DNA of 64,000 bases. It comes from a virus. The stretch spans positions 1-64,000 of the IMG/VR virus record IMGVR_UViG_3300044646_001284; one strand, written 5' to 3'. The position numbers and the translations under genes are program-made. Position 1 is the stretch's first letter; each line of letters opens with the position of its first letter. The notes under the pieces are model-generated. The model made no database searches. It was not told the DNA's origin and saw only the letters and a list, made by a program, of their open reading frames with translations. Shown one piece after another: positions 29,299 to 35,603 of this stretch.

Positions 29299-29454
29299 AT
29301 AAATCAAAACGACATGAAAGTGTTTAAGATTGTTGATGTTTGGTCTAATCGAACTCACACAGTTAATGCACAGAATCAAGAAATTGCAATTAGGAAAGTT
29401 GCAGATCAAGTTAATCACTTTGGTCTGCTAGTTGTGAGCATGAATCTACTCTGA
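29296..29454 (+). CDS. Small protein, leaderless (52 aa)
   Basis: Second in-frame ATG at codon 7 (MINQNDMKVFKIVDVW). NAQNQEIAIRKVADQVNHFG suggests a beta-alpha fold like small phage proteins that handle host targets, but no family is recognised. Confidence 0.5.
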   Translation: MINQNDMKVFKIVDVWSNRTHTVNAQNQEIAIRKVADQVNHFGLLVVSMNLL

Positions 29455-29521
29455 GTGACACTTGTAGAACTGTCCACTTATGCTTGACTTTTTGGTGAAT
29501 CTATGGTATCATACATGTATG
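29455..29521 (+). promoter_or_regulatory. Promoter cassette, CATAC-class, leaderless
   Basis: Dyad GTGACACTT-GTAG-AACTGTCCAC (29455-29477), -35 TTGACT (29484-29489), 17 bp spacer, -10 TATCAT (29507-29512), palindrome CATAC-AT-GTATG (29510-29521). ATG 29519. Confidence 0.85.
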
Positions 29522-29668
29522 AAAGATAAGTTTATGACTGATTCCACTCTTGATCTCTTCTGTGATCATGCAGATACACAAATGGCAGAAGAGTATGCTA
29601 TGGAACTTGAAGCAAAAGCAGCAGAACTAGAAATAACTGTTGACTATTATATTGCTGAGTTCCTTTGA
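29519..29668 (+). CDS. Small acidic protein, leaderless (49 aa)
   Basis: MKDKFMTDSTLDLFCDHADT then a long acidic helix EEYAMELEAKAAELEITVDY. Second ATG at codon 6. Heads the unit with the nuclease gene. Confidence 0.55.
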   Translation: MKDKFMTDSTLDLFCDHADTQMAEEYAMELEAKAAELEITVDYYIAEFL

Positions 29669-29685
29669 TTATTAACAACAACATT

Positions 29686-30360
29686 ATGCAAACCCAAACT
29701 AAGTTTAATCACCTCAATCTGCCTATTCTTGCAGATATTCCCACTGAAACTGTGGATGGTTCACGTCGTTATGTTGTGAATGGTAAACTGTTGCCTTCTG
29801 TCACTACAGTTACTTCCTATCAGAATCGCAAATCTATTGCAGAGTGGAGGGAACGTGTAGGTGTTGATGTAGCAAATCAAATTAGTCAATTTGCATCAAA
29901 CAATGGCACTAAGTTCCACAAAATTGTGGAAGATTATGTCAACAATCTTGATGTAGATTATGATACTGAGAAGTATGAAGTTGCACTGAAATTGTTCAAT
30001 CAATTCAAGGCACTTCTTGATGATGTGAATAACATTCACTATCAGGAATGTGCCCTGTATTCTGAACAACTTGGAATTGCAGGTCGTGTAGATTGTATTG
30101 CAGAATACAATGGTAAACTGTCTGTAATTGACTTCAAGAGTTCTTCTAAACCAAAGTATGAAAATCAGATTCAAAACTATTTTGTTCAGGAGACTGGTTA
30201 TGCTATGATGTATGAGGAAATGACTGGTCAAAAAGTAGAACAAATTGTGACCTTGATTTCTTGTCATTCAGGTGAAACGCAAGTTTTTATTAAGAACCCT
30301 GATGATTATGTTGATACTCTCAAGCAATACATTCAGGAATACAATAACAAAGGTAACTGA
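29686..30360 (+). CDS. PD-(D/E)XK exonuclease (MGME1/RecB-like)
   Basis: 224 residues with the RecB-type nuclease core: E121 in QECALYSEQL, D136 in AGRVDCIAEY, D149-F-K151 in LSVIDFKSSS, then the Q/Y helix (QIQNYFVQETGYAMMYEEM). This is the MGME1/Cas4-like exonuclease family found in T4-like cyanophages, likely acting on DNA ends in recombination or host DNA breakdown. ATG 29686 is chosen; an in-frame TTG overlaps the previous stop. Confidence 0.8.
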   Translation: MQTQTKFNHLNLPILADIPTETVDGSRRYVVNGKLLPSVTTVTSYQNRKSIAEWRERVGVDVANQISQFASNNGTKFHKIVEDYVNNLDVDYDTEKYEVALKLFNQFKALLDDVNNIHYQECALYSEQLGIAGRVDCIAEYNGKLSVIDFKSSSKPKYENQIQNYFVQETGYAMMYEEMTGQKVEQIVTLISCHSGETQVFIKNPDDYVDTLKQYIQEYNNKGN

Positions 30361-30363
30361 GTT

Positions 30364-30687
30364 ATGATTTATGAAGTGGAAGTTCGTCCAGGTCCTAACA
30401 CTGAGTTCTTTCAATACTACACAGAAACTGTAGAGGCACCTACCTCACATGATGCTGTTGCAAGAGTTCAACGTGCAAATCCTGGTTGTGTTGTGAGAAC
30501 AACTAACTCATGGAGTGAGTATAGTGATAATGAATCTGAATCTAGTTCATCATCAGAAATTAGTGGAGGTTTAGTACTCATTGGTCTTGTAGTGATGTTG
30601 TTAATCTATGCCTGGAAGTGGATTCTACTTATTGGTGCAATTTCATTGGTAATTTGGTTCATCATTCAATTTGTAAATGATAACTAA
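30364..30687 (+). CDS. Small membrane protein (107 aa)
   Basis: Soluble N-terminal domain (VEVRPGPNTEFFQYYTETVE), a Ser/Glu-rich linker (SDNESESSSSSEISGG) and two adjacent hydrophobic segments (GLVLIGLVVMLLIYAWKW; ILLIGAISLVIWFIIQFV). Topology suggests the soluble part in the cytoplasm or periplasm at the inner membrane. Function unknown. Confidence 0.6.
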   Translation: MIYEVEVRPGPNTEFFQYYTETVEAPTSHDAVARVQRANPGCVVRTTNSWSEYSDNESESSSSSEISGGLVLIGLVVMLLIYAWKWILLIGAISLVIWFIIQFVNDN

Positions 30688-30698
30688 ATAACTTTTTT

Positions 30699-30770
30699 GC
30701 TAGTGTAGCACAGTGGTAGTGCAATGGTTTTGTAAACCATAGGTCGCAAGTTCAAATCTTGTCACTAGCT
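30699..30770 (+). tRNA. tRNA-Thr(UGU)
   Basis: Acceptor GCTAGTG/CACTAGC, D-arm GCAC/GTGC, anticodon stem ATGGT/ACCAT with loop TTTGTAA (anticodon TGT), T-arm GCAAG-TTCAAAT-CTTGT, discriminator T. Isolated from the other tRNAs, between a membrane protein gene and a cassette. Confidence 0.92.
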
Positions 30771-30806
30771 TTTATTCCACAAATGTGTGGCATTTGGATG
30801 ATACCA

Positions 30807-30874
30807 TGTGCCAGTTGTAGAACTGTCACACGAAATGAGCACATCCCCCAAAAGTGTGCTATCATACATGTATG
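30807..30874 (+). promoter_or_regulatory. Promoter cassette, CATAC-class, leaderless
   Basis: Dyad TGTGCCAGTT-GTAG-AACTGTCACA (30807-30830). A second inverted repeat AGCACA (30838-30843)/TGTGCT (30855-30860) ends in the extended -10 TGC-TATCAT (30857-30865). Palindrome CATAC-AT-GTATG (30863-30874); ATG 30872. Confidence 0.8.
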
Positions 30875-31108
30875 AAAAATCAAATTGCATCTGAAATCTT
30901 CCACTATCACACTAACTGGAAGGAAGGTAAAGTGAATCAAATGTGGATTCAAGAAATTGAAGAATCCCATGATGTTTATAAGTATGTTGCTATTGCTTTC
31001 AATCCTGAGAAGAATGTGAGTATGGTGATGTCCAATCCTCGTGGATATTATGATACTCTGCTGTGGGTGCGCAAGTGGTGCGGAACTTTCTCTATTCTCC
31101 CTGTTTGA
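30872..31108 (+). CDS. Small protein, leaderless (78 aa)
   Basis: EIFHYHTNWKEGKVNQMWIQ then KYVAIAFNPEKNVSMVMSNP and a Trp-containing end. Globular beta-rich; no family recognised. Start fixed by the cassette, although an earlier in-frame codon exists. Confidence 0.55.
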   Translation: MKNQIASEIFHYHTNWKEGKVNQMWIQEIEESHDVYKYVAIAFNPEKNVSMVMSNPRGYYDTLLWVRKWCGTFSILPV

Positions 31109-31116
31109 TTATATCA

Positions 31117-31184
31117 TGTGCCAGTTGTAGAACTGGTCGCTATATTTACCGAAACCACTGAAACTGTGCTACCATACTAGTATG
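31117..31184 (+). promoter_or_regulatory. Promoter cassette, CATAC-class, leaderless
   Basis: Dyad CCAGTT-GTAG-AACTGG (31121-31136), -10 TACCAT (31170-31175) with TGC before, palindrome CATAC-TA-GTATG (31173-31184). ATG 31182. Confidence 0.75.
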
Positions 31185-31457
31185 GAAAAACAAATGACTG
31201 ACTTCCCCACAATTAAATCTAAAGATGGCACAATGGTAGTGTCATTTTATCCTGTCAAAACACCTTTTGGTGATATATCTGAAACCTGGACACTTAAGGT
31301 GCTTGAGTGGAAAGGAATTGAGACAATTTCCAAGAAGTTCATTAACAAAGTTGAGAAGAAAGTTCAACTGCGTGAGTATGCTGGTTTTGGTTACATTGTG
31401 ACCAAAGATAACAGCAACCTTCCGCAACTTGGTAATCCTATGGCAGGTGCTTGCTGA
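31182..31457 (+). CDS. Small protein, leaderless (91 aa)
   Basis: Begins MEKQMTDFPTIKSKDGTMVV with a second ATG at codon 5, then basic KKFINKVEKKVQLREYAGFG. Beta-rich. First gene of a three-gene unit. Confidence 0.55.
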   Translation: MEKQMTDFPTIKSKDGTMVVSFYPVKTPFGDISETWTLKVLEWKGIETISKKFINKVEKKVQLREYAGFGYIVTKDNSNLPQLGNPMAGAC

Positions 31458-31651
31458 TGAATGAAACTGTGCAACTGAAACTGAATAGAATTATGAGTGA
31501 TCTTGAGCAGGCAATCTATGAATCAGAGACTGCAATCAATGATCCTGAGAAAGGTTATCCCTATGCTGCTGGGTATAGTAGAGCAGCAATGAAATCTGTT
31601 TTAGATGATGTTCAACTCCTTAAATCTTACCTTGAAAATGAATCAGACTGA
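31457..31651 (+). CDS. Small helical protein (64 aa)
   Basis: ATG 31457 overlaps the upstream TGA. QLKLNRIMSDLEQAIYESET and YSRAAMKSVLDDVQLLKSYL: helical hairpin. Function unknown. Confidence 0.55.
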   Translation: MNETVQLKLNRIMSDLEQAIYESETAINDPEKGYPYAAGYSRAAMKSVLDDVQLLKSYLENESD

Positions 31652-31823
31652 TGTGATGGATGCTATTAACAAAGCATTTGCAAAGTTATCCTCAAATCAG
31701 ATGATTTATGATTTCTGGTTATCTGAACTGTATTATCCTAGTGGTGATTTTAACTTGGATAATTGGAATGAACATAGTCTCAAACTCATGCAAAAAGATG
31801 TATCATCAATGATCGACGAGTGA
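31638..31823 (+). CDS. Small protein (61 aa)
   Basis: ATG 31638 lies inside the end of the previous gene; an earlier in-frame start is less likely. MDAINKAFAKLSSNQMIYDF and LYYPSGDFNLDNWNEHSLKL. Function unknown. Confidence 0.5.
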   Translation: MNQTDVMDAINKAFAKLSSNQMIYDFWLSELYYPSGDFNLDNWNEHSLKLMQKDVSSMIDE

Positions 31824-31832
31824 GTGATACCA

Positions 31833-31900
31833 TGTGCCACTTGTACTAGTGTCACAATACACTTGACAAATCCCTAAAAACGTGCTATCATACAGGTATG
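31833..31900 (+). promoter_or_regulatory. Promoter cassette, CATAC-class, leaderless
   Basis: Dyad GTGCCACT-TGTAC-TAGTGTCAC (31834-31855), -35 TTGACA (31863-31868), 17 bp spacer, -10 TATCAT (31886-31891), palindrome CATAC-AG-GTATG (31889-31900). ATG 31898. The fullest promoter of the set. Confidence 0.88.
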
Positions 31901-32371
31901 GAAAAAAACAAAACATTCTCAAAACTAATTTACAACATCTCAAACCCTAAGTGTGTTGTATTTGATCTAGATGCAACTTTGTGTCATCATGGTGATCAAT
32001 CAGGGTTTGAAGAATGTGATCAATTCCCTGCTATTGATGCAGTTGTAGATGTTGCAAAGCACTGCAAATCTATGGGATTTGATCTAGTCATTGCTACTGC
32101 CAGACCTGATACATTTGCAGATGGTACAGCATATTGGTTGCAGGAACATTTGCCTGAGTTTGATGCACTCTACATGAAAAATGCAGATGATGATGCAACT
32201 GGTTCCACTGCTAAAGGTCATCAACTGATGGATATTCTTCGCTTTTGGGATGACATTCAGTTCTGGGTTGATGATAGTCCTTTCAATGCAAAAGTCATTG
32301 AGGATCATGCTGTAACCTGTATTCGTCCTTCCCACAATGATGCTTTCTGGGCAGATTATGGTGACCAATGA
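31898..32371 (+). CDS. HAD-superfamily phosphatase, leaderless (157 aa)
   Basis: Motif I D23-L-D25-A-T (VVFDLDATLC), motif II Thr in LVIATARPD (62-71), motif III/IV region with K106 (TAKGHQL) and WVDDSP (123-128). This matches the 3'-phosphatase domain of T4 polynucleotide kinase in motif order, without a kinase part, so a nucleotide or RNA-end phosphatase is likely. Predicted cytoplasmic, early. Confidence 0.75.
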   Translation: MEKNKTFSKLIYNISNPKCVVFDLDATLCHHGDQSGFEECDQFPAIDAVVDVAKHCKSMGFDLVIATARPDTFADGTAYWLQEHLPEFDALYMKNADDDATGSTAKGHQLMDILRFWDDIQFWVDDSPFNAKVIEDHAVTCIRPSHNDAFWADYGDQ

Positions 32372-32446
32372 TCCTAAAATGCTAGGCAATGTTCTGGCAT
32401 TTATGATTATCCAAATGCACAATGTTGTCTGCCTCCTTTATACTGA

Positions 32447-32514
32447 TGTGCCAGTTGTAGAACCGTCACACGAAATGAGCACAGACCCCAAAAATGTGCT
32501 ACCATACTAGTATG
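32447..32514 (+). promoter_or_regulatory. Promoter cassette, CATAC-class, leaderless
   Basis: Dyad TGTGCCAGTT-GTAG-AACCGTCACA (32447-32470), second repeat AGCACA/TGTGCT flanking GACCCCAAAAA, -10 TACCAT (32500-32505), palindrome CATAC-TA-GTATG (32503-32514). ATG 32512. Confidence 0.78.
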
Positions 32515-32988
32515 GAAAAACAAAACAACACTCAAACCAACCAAATGATTGCTCTTCAAACTAACATTCAACCTGTTGCCCTTACTGTTGACAACTATCT
32601 GACTGAGGTTAGTGATACTCTGCGCAGTAAGATTGAAGAATTGATGGAAGATTCTTTCCATCTTGATGATATGCTGGACTTCATCAATGAGCATGGCGAT
32701 GATAATTTCATCAACTATTATGATGATTATGTTCGCTTTGGTGAGGACAATTCCTATGCTGCTGTTGATGCTTTCATTGAAGAGTTTGGTATTCATGAAG
32801 TAGAAAGGTTTGAGGATGCCTATCATGGAGAATGGGAAACTCCTGAGATCTTTGCTGAAGTCTACTGTGATGACATGGGATATAAAGTTCCTGAGTTTGT
32901 TGTGGTAGATTGGGAAGCAACCTGGGAACAAAATCTCCAATATAATTATGCTTTCAACAATGGATTCGTGTTCATCAAGAACTACTGA
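32512..32988 (+). CDS. ArdA-like antirestriction protein, leaderless
   Basis: 159 residues, strongly acidic. The C-terminal half carries ArdA hallmarks: FEDAYHGEWETPEIFAEVYC (about 103-122) and VVVDWEATWEQNLQYNYAFN (131-150). ArdA proteins mimic bent DNA and block type I restriction enzymes, so an early, leaderless transcript would make sense for protecting incoming DNA. The N-terminal third is more divergent. Confidence 0.72.
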   Translation: MEKQNNTQTNQMIALQTNIQPVALTVDNYLTEVSDTLRSKIEELMEDSFHLDDMLDFINEHGDDNFINYYDDYVRFGEDNSYAAVDAFIEEFGIHEVERFEDAYHGEWETPEIFAEVYCDDMGYKVPEFVVVDWEATWEQNLQYNYAFNNGFVFIKNY

Positions 32989-33030
32989 ATCACACTCTTT
33001 CACTAACACTTTTTCACTCCAATTAACATC

Positions 33031-33210
33031 ATGACTGCTACTCTGAACCTGCCTAAAACTGCTGCTATGGTGATGCTTGCAAAGGCACAAACTGGTGATG
33101 ATCTTCTCACTGTACTGGATGCAGTTGTAGATACTCAAGAGGATCAAGTTCCTGTGCCTGATGATGCCTACATCATGGAGAATGATTATGATGATACCAT
33201 TGATTTCTGA
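33031..33210 (+). CDS. Small protein, paralogue of 27916-28086 (59 aa)
   Basis: MLAKAQTGDDLLTVLDAVVD aligns with the earlier gene; the C-terminus (PVPDDAYIMENDYDDTIDF) is acidic and unique. No Shine-Dalgarno seen. Function unknown. Confidence 0.55.
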   Translation: MTATLNLPKTAAMVMLAKAQTGDDLLTVLDAVVDTQEDQVPVPDDAYIMENDYDDTIDF

Positions 33211-33225
33211 TCCTGGGTGATACCA

Positions 33226-33293
33226 TGTGCCACTAATTAAAGTGGCACAAACATTTACCAAAACCCCTGAATCCGTGCTATCATACATGTATG
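33226..33293 (+). promoter_or_regulatory. Promoter cassette, CATAC-class, leaderless
   Basis: Perfect 9 bp dyad TGTGCCACT/AGTGGCACA (33226-33249) with loop AATTAA, -10 TGC-TATCAT (33276-33284), palindrome CATAC-AT-GTATG (33282-33293). ATG 33291. The dyad sequence differs from other copies in both arms at once, so pairing is preserved. Confidence 0.82.
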
Positions 33294-33500
33294 ATGAATG
33301 AGAAAAGCAACCAAATGCAAGTTTATGTGGTGATCGGTGGGCATGATTATGAAGGAGAATCTTTTGATTCTCTGAAAATGTTTGATTGCAAGTCTGCTGC
33401 TGAAGCATACAAGAATCACCTGGAAGTTGAGTGGAGTTATGATTATGTTCTGATGCGTGAGCAAGATGTAATCATGGAGTCTGCTATTGCTGCTGCCTAA
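33291..33500 (+). CDS. Small phage protein, leaderless (69 aa)
   Basis: QVYVVIGGHDYEGESFDSLK then FDCKSAAEAYKNHLEVEW: a beta-hairpin plus helix (the GGHDYEGE-x-F-x-S motif is common in phage proteins of unknown function). Two ATGs in tandem at the start. Confidence 0.6.
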   Translation: MMNEKSNQMQVYVVIGGHDYEGESFDSLKMFDCKSAAEAYKNHLEVEWSYDYVLMREQDVIMESAIAAA

Positions 33501-33509
33501 ATGATACCA

Positions 33510-33577
33510 TGTGCCACTTGTAGAACTGGCACAAACATTTACCGAAAACCCTGAATCCGTGCTATCATACATGTATG
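33510..33577 (+). promoter_or_regulatory. Promoter cassette, CATAC-class, leaderless
   Basis: Dyad TGTGCCACTT-GTAG-AACTGGCACA (33510-33533), linker ACATTTACC nearly identical to the previous cassette, -10 TGC-TATCAT (33560-33568), palindrome CATAC-AT-GTATG (33566-33577). ATG 33575. Confidence 0.82.
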
Positions 33578-33868
33578 ATGAATGAAACCAAAGCAATGAC
33601 CCAGCAAACTTATAATGGTTGGGCAAATTATGAAACCTGGAATGTATCTCTGTGGATGCAGAATAATGCCTTCCTGTATAACACTGCTGTTGCATGTGTA
33701 GAGTATCACAATGTTAATGAAGAATCACCTTACATCAAGTTCATTAGGTGCATGGACAATTGTGATAAGATTGCCACTGCTGATGATGTTAGGTGGGATT
33801 CTTTGGCAGTAGATCATGATGAGATCAATGCAATGATGTTTGAGATTCATGAAGGAGGAGAAGTTTGA
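33575..33868 (+). CDS. Conserved phage protein, leaderless (97 aa)
   Basis: TYNGWANYETWNVSLWMQNN is the signature of a small protein family found in many phages and plasmids (N-Y-E-T-W-N). Acidic, function unknown. Heads a short operon of four genes reaching the DnaA-box region. Confidence 0.68.
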   Translation: MMNETKAMTQQTYNGWANYETWNVSLWMQNNAFLYNTAVACVEYHNVNEESPYIKFIRCMDNCDKIATADDVRWDSLAVDHDEINAMMFEIHEGGEV

Positions 33869-33993
33869 TGACCATTAAATACACGTTCGACATTCAAACC
33901 AAACAACCTGTGTATGCTGTCTTCAGGCAAGATGTTTGTATTCTCCTGACCACATCTATCACCACTGCTATCAATAAGATCCAACAAAAATGA
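33868..33993 (+). CDS. Small protein (41 aa)
   Basis: ATG 33868 overlaps the upstream TGA, with GGAGGAG upstream. TIKYTFDIQTKQPVYAVFRQ and a helix. Overlaps the next ATG. Confidence 0.5.
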   Translation: MTIKYTFDIQTKQPVYAVFRQDVCILLTTSITTAINKIQQK

Positions 33994-34187
33994 AGTACAA
34001 AGTTACACAAATTGAGTTTGATTTTGATGATGATGAAGAGTTCACGCAGCATCATTATGATAACATCACTGCTGATACATTGAGTACAGTATGGGATGCA
34101 GATGATGAAGATGATCTAGTTGAAGAGATTACATGTGCAACTGGTTGGTGTATTAAATCCATTGATTATGTTCATGTCCTGAATTAG
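33990..34187 (+). CDS. Small acidic protein (65 aa)
   Basis: EFDFDDDEEFTQHHYDNITA then WDADDEDDLVEEITCATGWC. Very acidic, a possible DNA mimic, but no family recognised. Confidence 0.55.
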   Translation: MKYKVTQIEFDFDDDEEFTQHHYDNITADTLSTVWDADDEDDLVEEITCATGWCIKSIDYVHVLN

Positions 34188-34191
34188 AATT

Positions 34192-34344
34192 ATGTTGGAA
34201 ACAAAGACCTGGGTTGTTAAGTTGGAGATCATGATTGATGCTAACAGTCATCCTAGAAAGTTCATTCCTGAAACTATTAGTGAAGCACTGAACTTTGAGA
34301 TGGGTGAAGATCTGACACACTATGAGTTTATCTGTTTAGATTAG
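34192..34344 (+). CDS. Small protein (50 aa)
   Basis: TWVVKLEIMIDANSHPRKFI and EALNFEMGEDLTHYEFICLD: beta-alpha-beta, similar in layout to small phage proteins such as the 22732 gene. Function unknown. Confidence 0.5.
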   Translation: MLETKTWVVKLEIMIDANSHPRKFIPETISEALNFEMGEDLTHYEFICLD

Positions 34345-34345
34345 A

Positions 34346-34576
34346 ATGAAGGAGAACAAAGTGTTTCAACTTGAGTTATGCCAAGAGGATGCTAATCGTA
34401 TTCTCAAAGGTGTATGGGAGTTGCGGATACATGAGTATAACAAAGCAAGGCAAGAAGATCCCAATGGTGAACAGGAAAGTGCCTGGATTGAGTATGATTA
34501 TGTGACAGCACTGTGGGGAGAGTTAGATGAGAAGTTTTCCACAGTTTATGATAGTTTTCCACAGAAAGTGTGTTGA
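34346..34576 (+). CDS. Hypothetical helical protein (76 aa)
   Basis: FQLELCQEDANRILKGVWEL then a charged helix. Its last codons contain two DnaA boxes (34535 and 34555), so coding and replication signals overlap. Last gene before the long non-coding stretch. Confidence 0.55.
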   Translation: MKENKVFQLELCQEDANRILKGVWELRIHEYNKARQEDPNGEQESAWIEYDYVTALWGELDEKFSTVYDSFPQKVC

Positions 34577-34918
34577 TTTGTGGATAAATTAAATGTGTTA
34601 ATAAATGTAATAGTGTGATGTGTATTGTTTGTGTTAATTAGTGTATGTACCTGTAAATGTGTCTAGTTGTTGTGATCTTGGCCTCCAGTGTATCACAAAC
34701 TCTCTGAAAAGTCAAGCACCCCCAGTCACTCCTAGGACTGGCACATGACCCCTTGACAGTATAGTTTTCCACAGGTCTTAAGTGTGAATCAGTGAGAACA
34801 CAGTGCACCACTGGAGTTATAACAAATGACAGTCAATTTGCCTGTGGAAAACTATAGTCAAACCTGTGGAAAACCCTGTGGAAAACTATACAAATTGTGG
34901 AAAAATAGTTTTCCACAG
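34535..34918 (+). other. DnaA-box cluster: candidate replication origin or DnaA sink
   Basis: Eight copies of TTTTCCACA (the cyanobacterial DnaA box) and one TTATCCACA in 384 bp. Plus strand: 34535, 34555, 34765, 34909. Minus strand: 34842-34851, 34864-34873, 34876-34885, 34896-34904, and TTATCCACA at 34579-34587. Five copies extend to a repeat close to TATAGTTTTCCACAGG, and the copies at 34765 and 34842 form an inverted pair. An AT-rich stretch (34586-34655) could unwind. From 34577 to 35038 there is no gene. Confidence 0.8.
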
Positions 34919-34964
34919 GTTATAATATAGTGTGAGAATGTGTGAGAATGGCAGTGTATGTAAC

Positions 34965-34993
34965 TTGACAGTATTTGTGATGTGTGTTATAGT
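34965..34993 (+). promoter_or_regulatory. Sigma70 promoter downstream of the DnaA boxes
   Basis: TTGACA (34965-34970), 17 bp spacer, TATAGT (34988-34993). It could drive the small operon from 35039, or give a primer transcript away from the box cluster. Confidence 0.7.
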
Positions 34994-35038
34994 GAATTGG
35001 CAGTTATTTGTGCCCTTGAGGGTTGGTGGGGGGGTGTA

Positions 35039-35107
35039 ATGCGAAAAACCACAACTACCCTAACCTACAGAGGTGACAAACAGCGAGAGCGATATCAAGA
35101 TGAATAA
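35039..35107 (+). CDS. Possible DUF4278-like mini-protein (22 aa)
   Basis: Contains TTLTYRGDKQ, recalling the LxYRGxxY start of DUF4278 proteins of cyanobacteria and cyanophages, but stops after 22 residues and lacks the aromatic. May be a truncated remnant. Confidence 0.3.
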   Translation: MRKTTTTLTYRGDKQRERYQDE

Positions 35108-35240
35108 AAAAAATTTTCCCCAGGTAAAAAATTTCCTAGACTTTTTTGAGGAATTAGAGTATATTGTGCTTTGCCTGTGTGCCACTCTAAGTATTATTGG
35201 AACCCATTATATAAAAAAATTTTCCCAGTATAAAAAATGA
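35100..35240 (+). CDS. Small membrane protein (46 aa)
   Basis: LEYIVLCLCATLSIIGTHYI (19-38) is a probable transmembrane helix with Lys-rich flanks. Weak Shine-Dalgarno (GAGAG). Overlaps the next gene by ATGA. Confidence 0.5.
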   Translation: MNKKNFPQVKNFLDFFEELEYIVLCLCATLSIIGTHYIKKFSQYKK

Positions 35241-35398
35241 CATATAGGTTGATTGCAAGAGACAGGGTGTTTTGTGAGGGCACCTTATCAGAATGCCAGA
35301 AAACACTCACAGGTATATCCCAGATGATTAGTGCAGGTGTTTCTACTGATTTTCAGGTAGAAGAGTTTCTTATAGTAATTGACAATGAAAAAGAATAA
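35237..35398 (+). CDS. Small protein (53 aa)
   Basis: TYRLIARDRVFCEGTLSECQ and VSTDFQVEEFLIVIDNEKE: beta strand, helix, beta strand. Coupled at both ends. Function unknown. Confidence 0.55.
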   Translation: MTYRLIARDRVFCEGTLSECQKTLTGISQMISAGVSTDFQVEEFLIVIDNEKE

Positions 35399-35603
35399 GA
35401 AGACCCTGTGGAGGATTGTGGCAAAGTCCTTGGGGGAAAAGAGTGGAAGTACAGACAAAGAAGCAGACCAAGTTGCTATAGTTCGTTTGGTTATGTTTCT
35501 GTGTATTTTCATAACTAATGCATTTATTGTATACAATGCTCTTAGGACGCACCATTTCCCAAACTATGAAATACAATGTAAGAGGTATCACAATGGAAAT
35601 TAA
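35385..35603 (+). CDS. Conserved small membrane protein (72 aa)
   Basis: Lys-rich start KKNKKTLWRIVAKSLGEKSG, then VAIVRLVMFLCIFITNAFIV, one transmembrane helix. The WRIVAKSLGEK pattern is familiar from T4-like cyanophage membrane proteins of unknown function. ATG 35385 overlaps the previous gene. Confidence 0.65.
   Translation: MKKNKKTLWRIVAKSLGEKSGSTDKEADQVAIVRLVMFLCIFITNAFIVYNALRTHHFPNYEIQCKRYHNGN

Noticed and set aside
32379-32510. 43-codon + strand frame after the HAD gene
   Set aside because: It reads straight through the dyad, linker and -10 of the cassette and stops one base before the next ATG; coding would conflict with conserved promoter bases.
32407-33408. 333-codon minus-strand frame
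   Set aside because: It runs antisense across three cassettes and two well-supported + strand genes, with low-complexity His/Ser-rich translation.
34751-34765. TTGACA near 34753 as a promoter in the DnaA-box region
   Set aside because: No -10 lies 16-18 bp downstream; that position falls in a DnaA box and TCTTAA.
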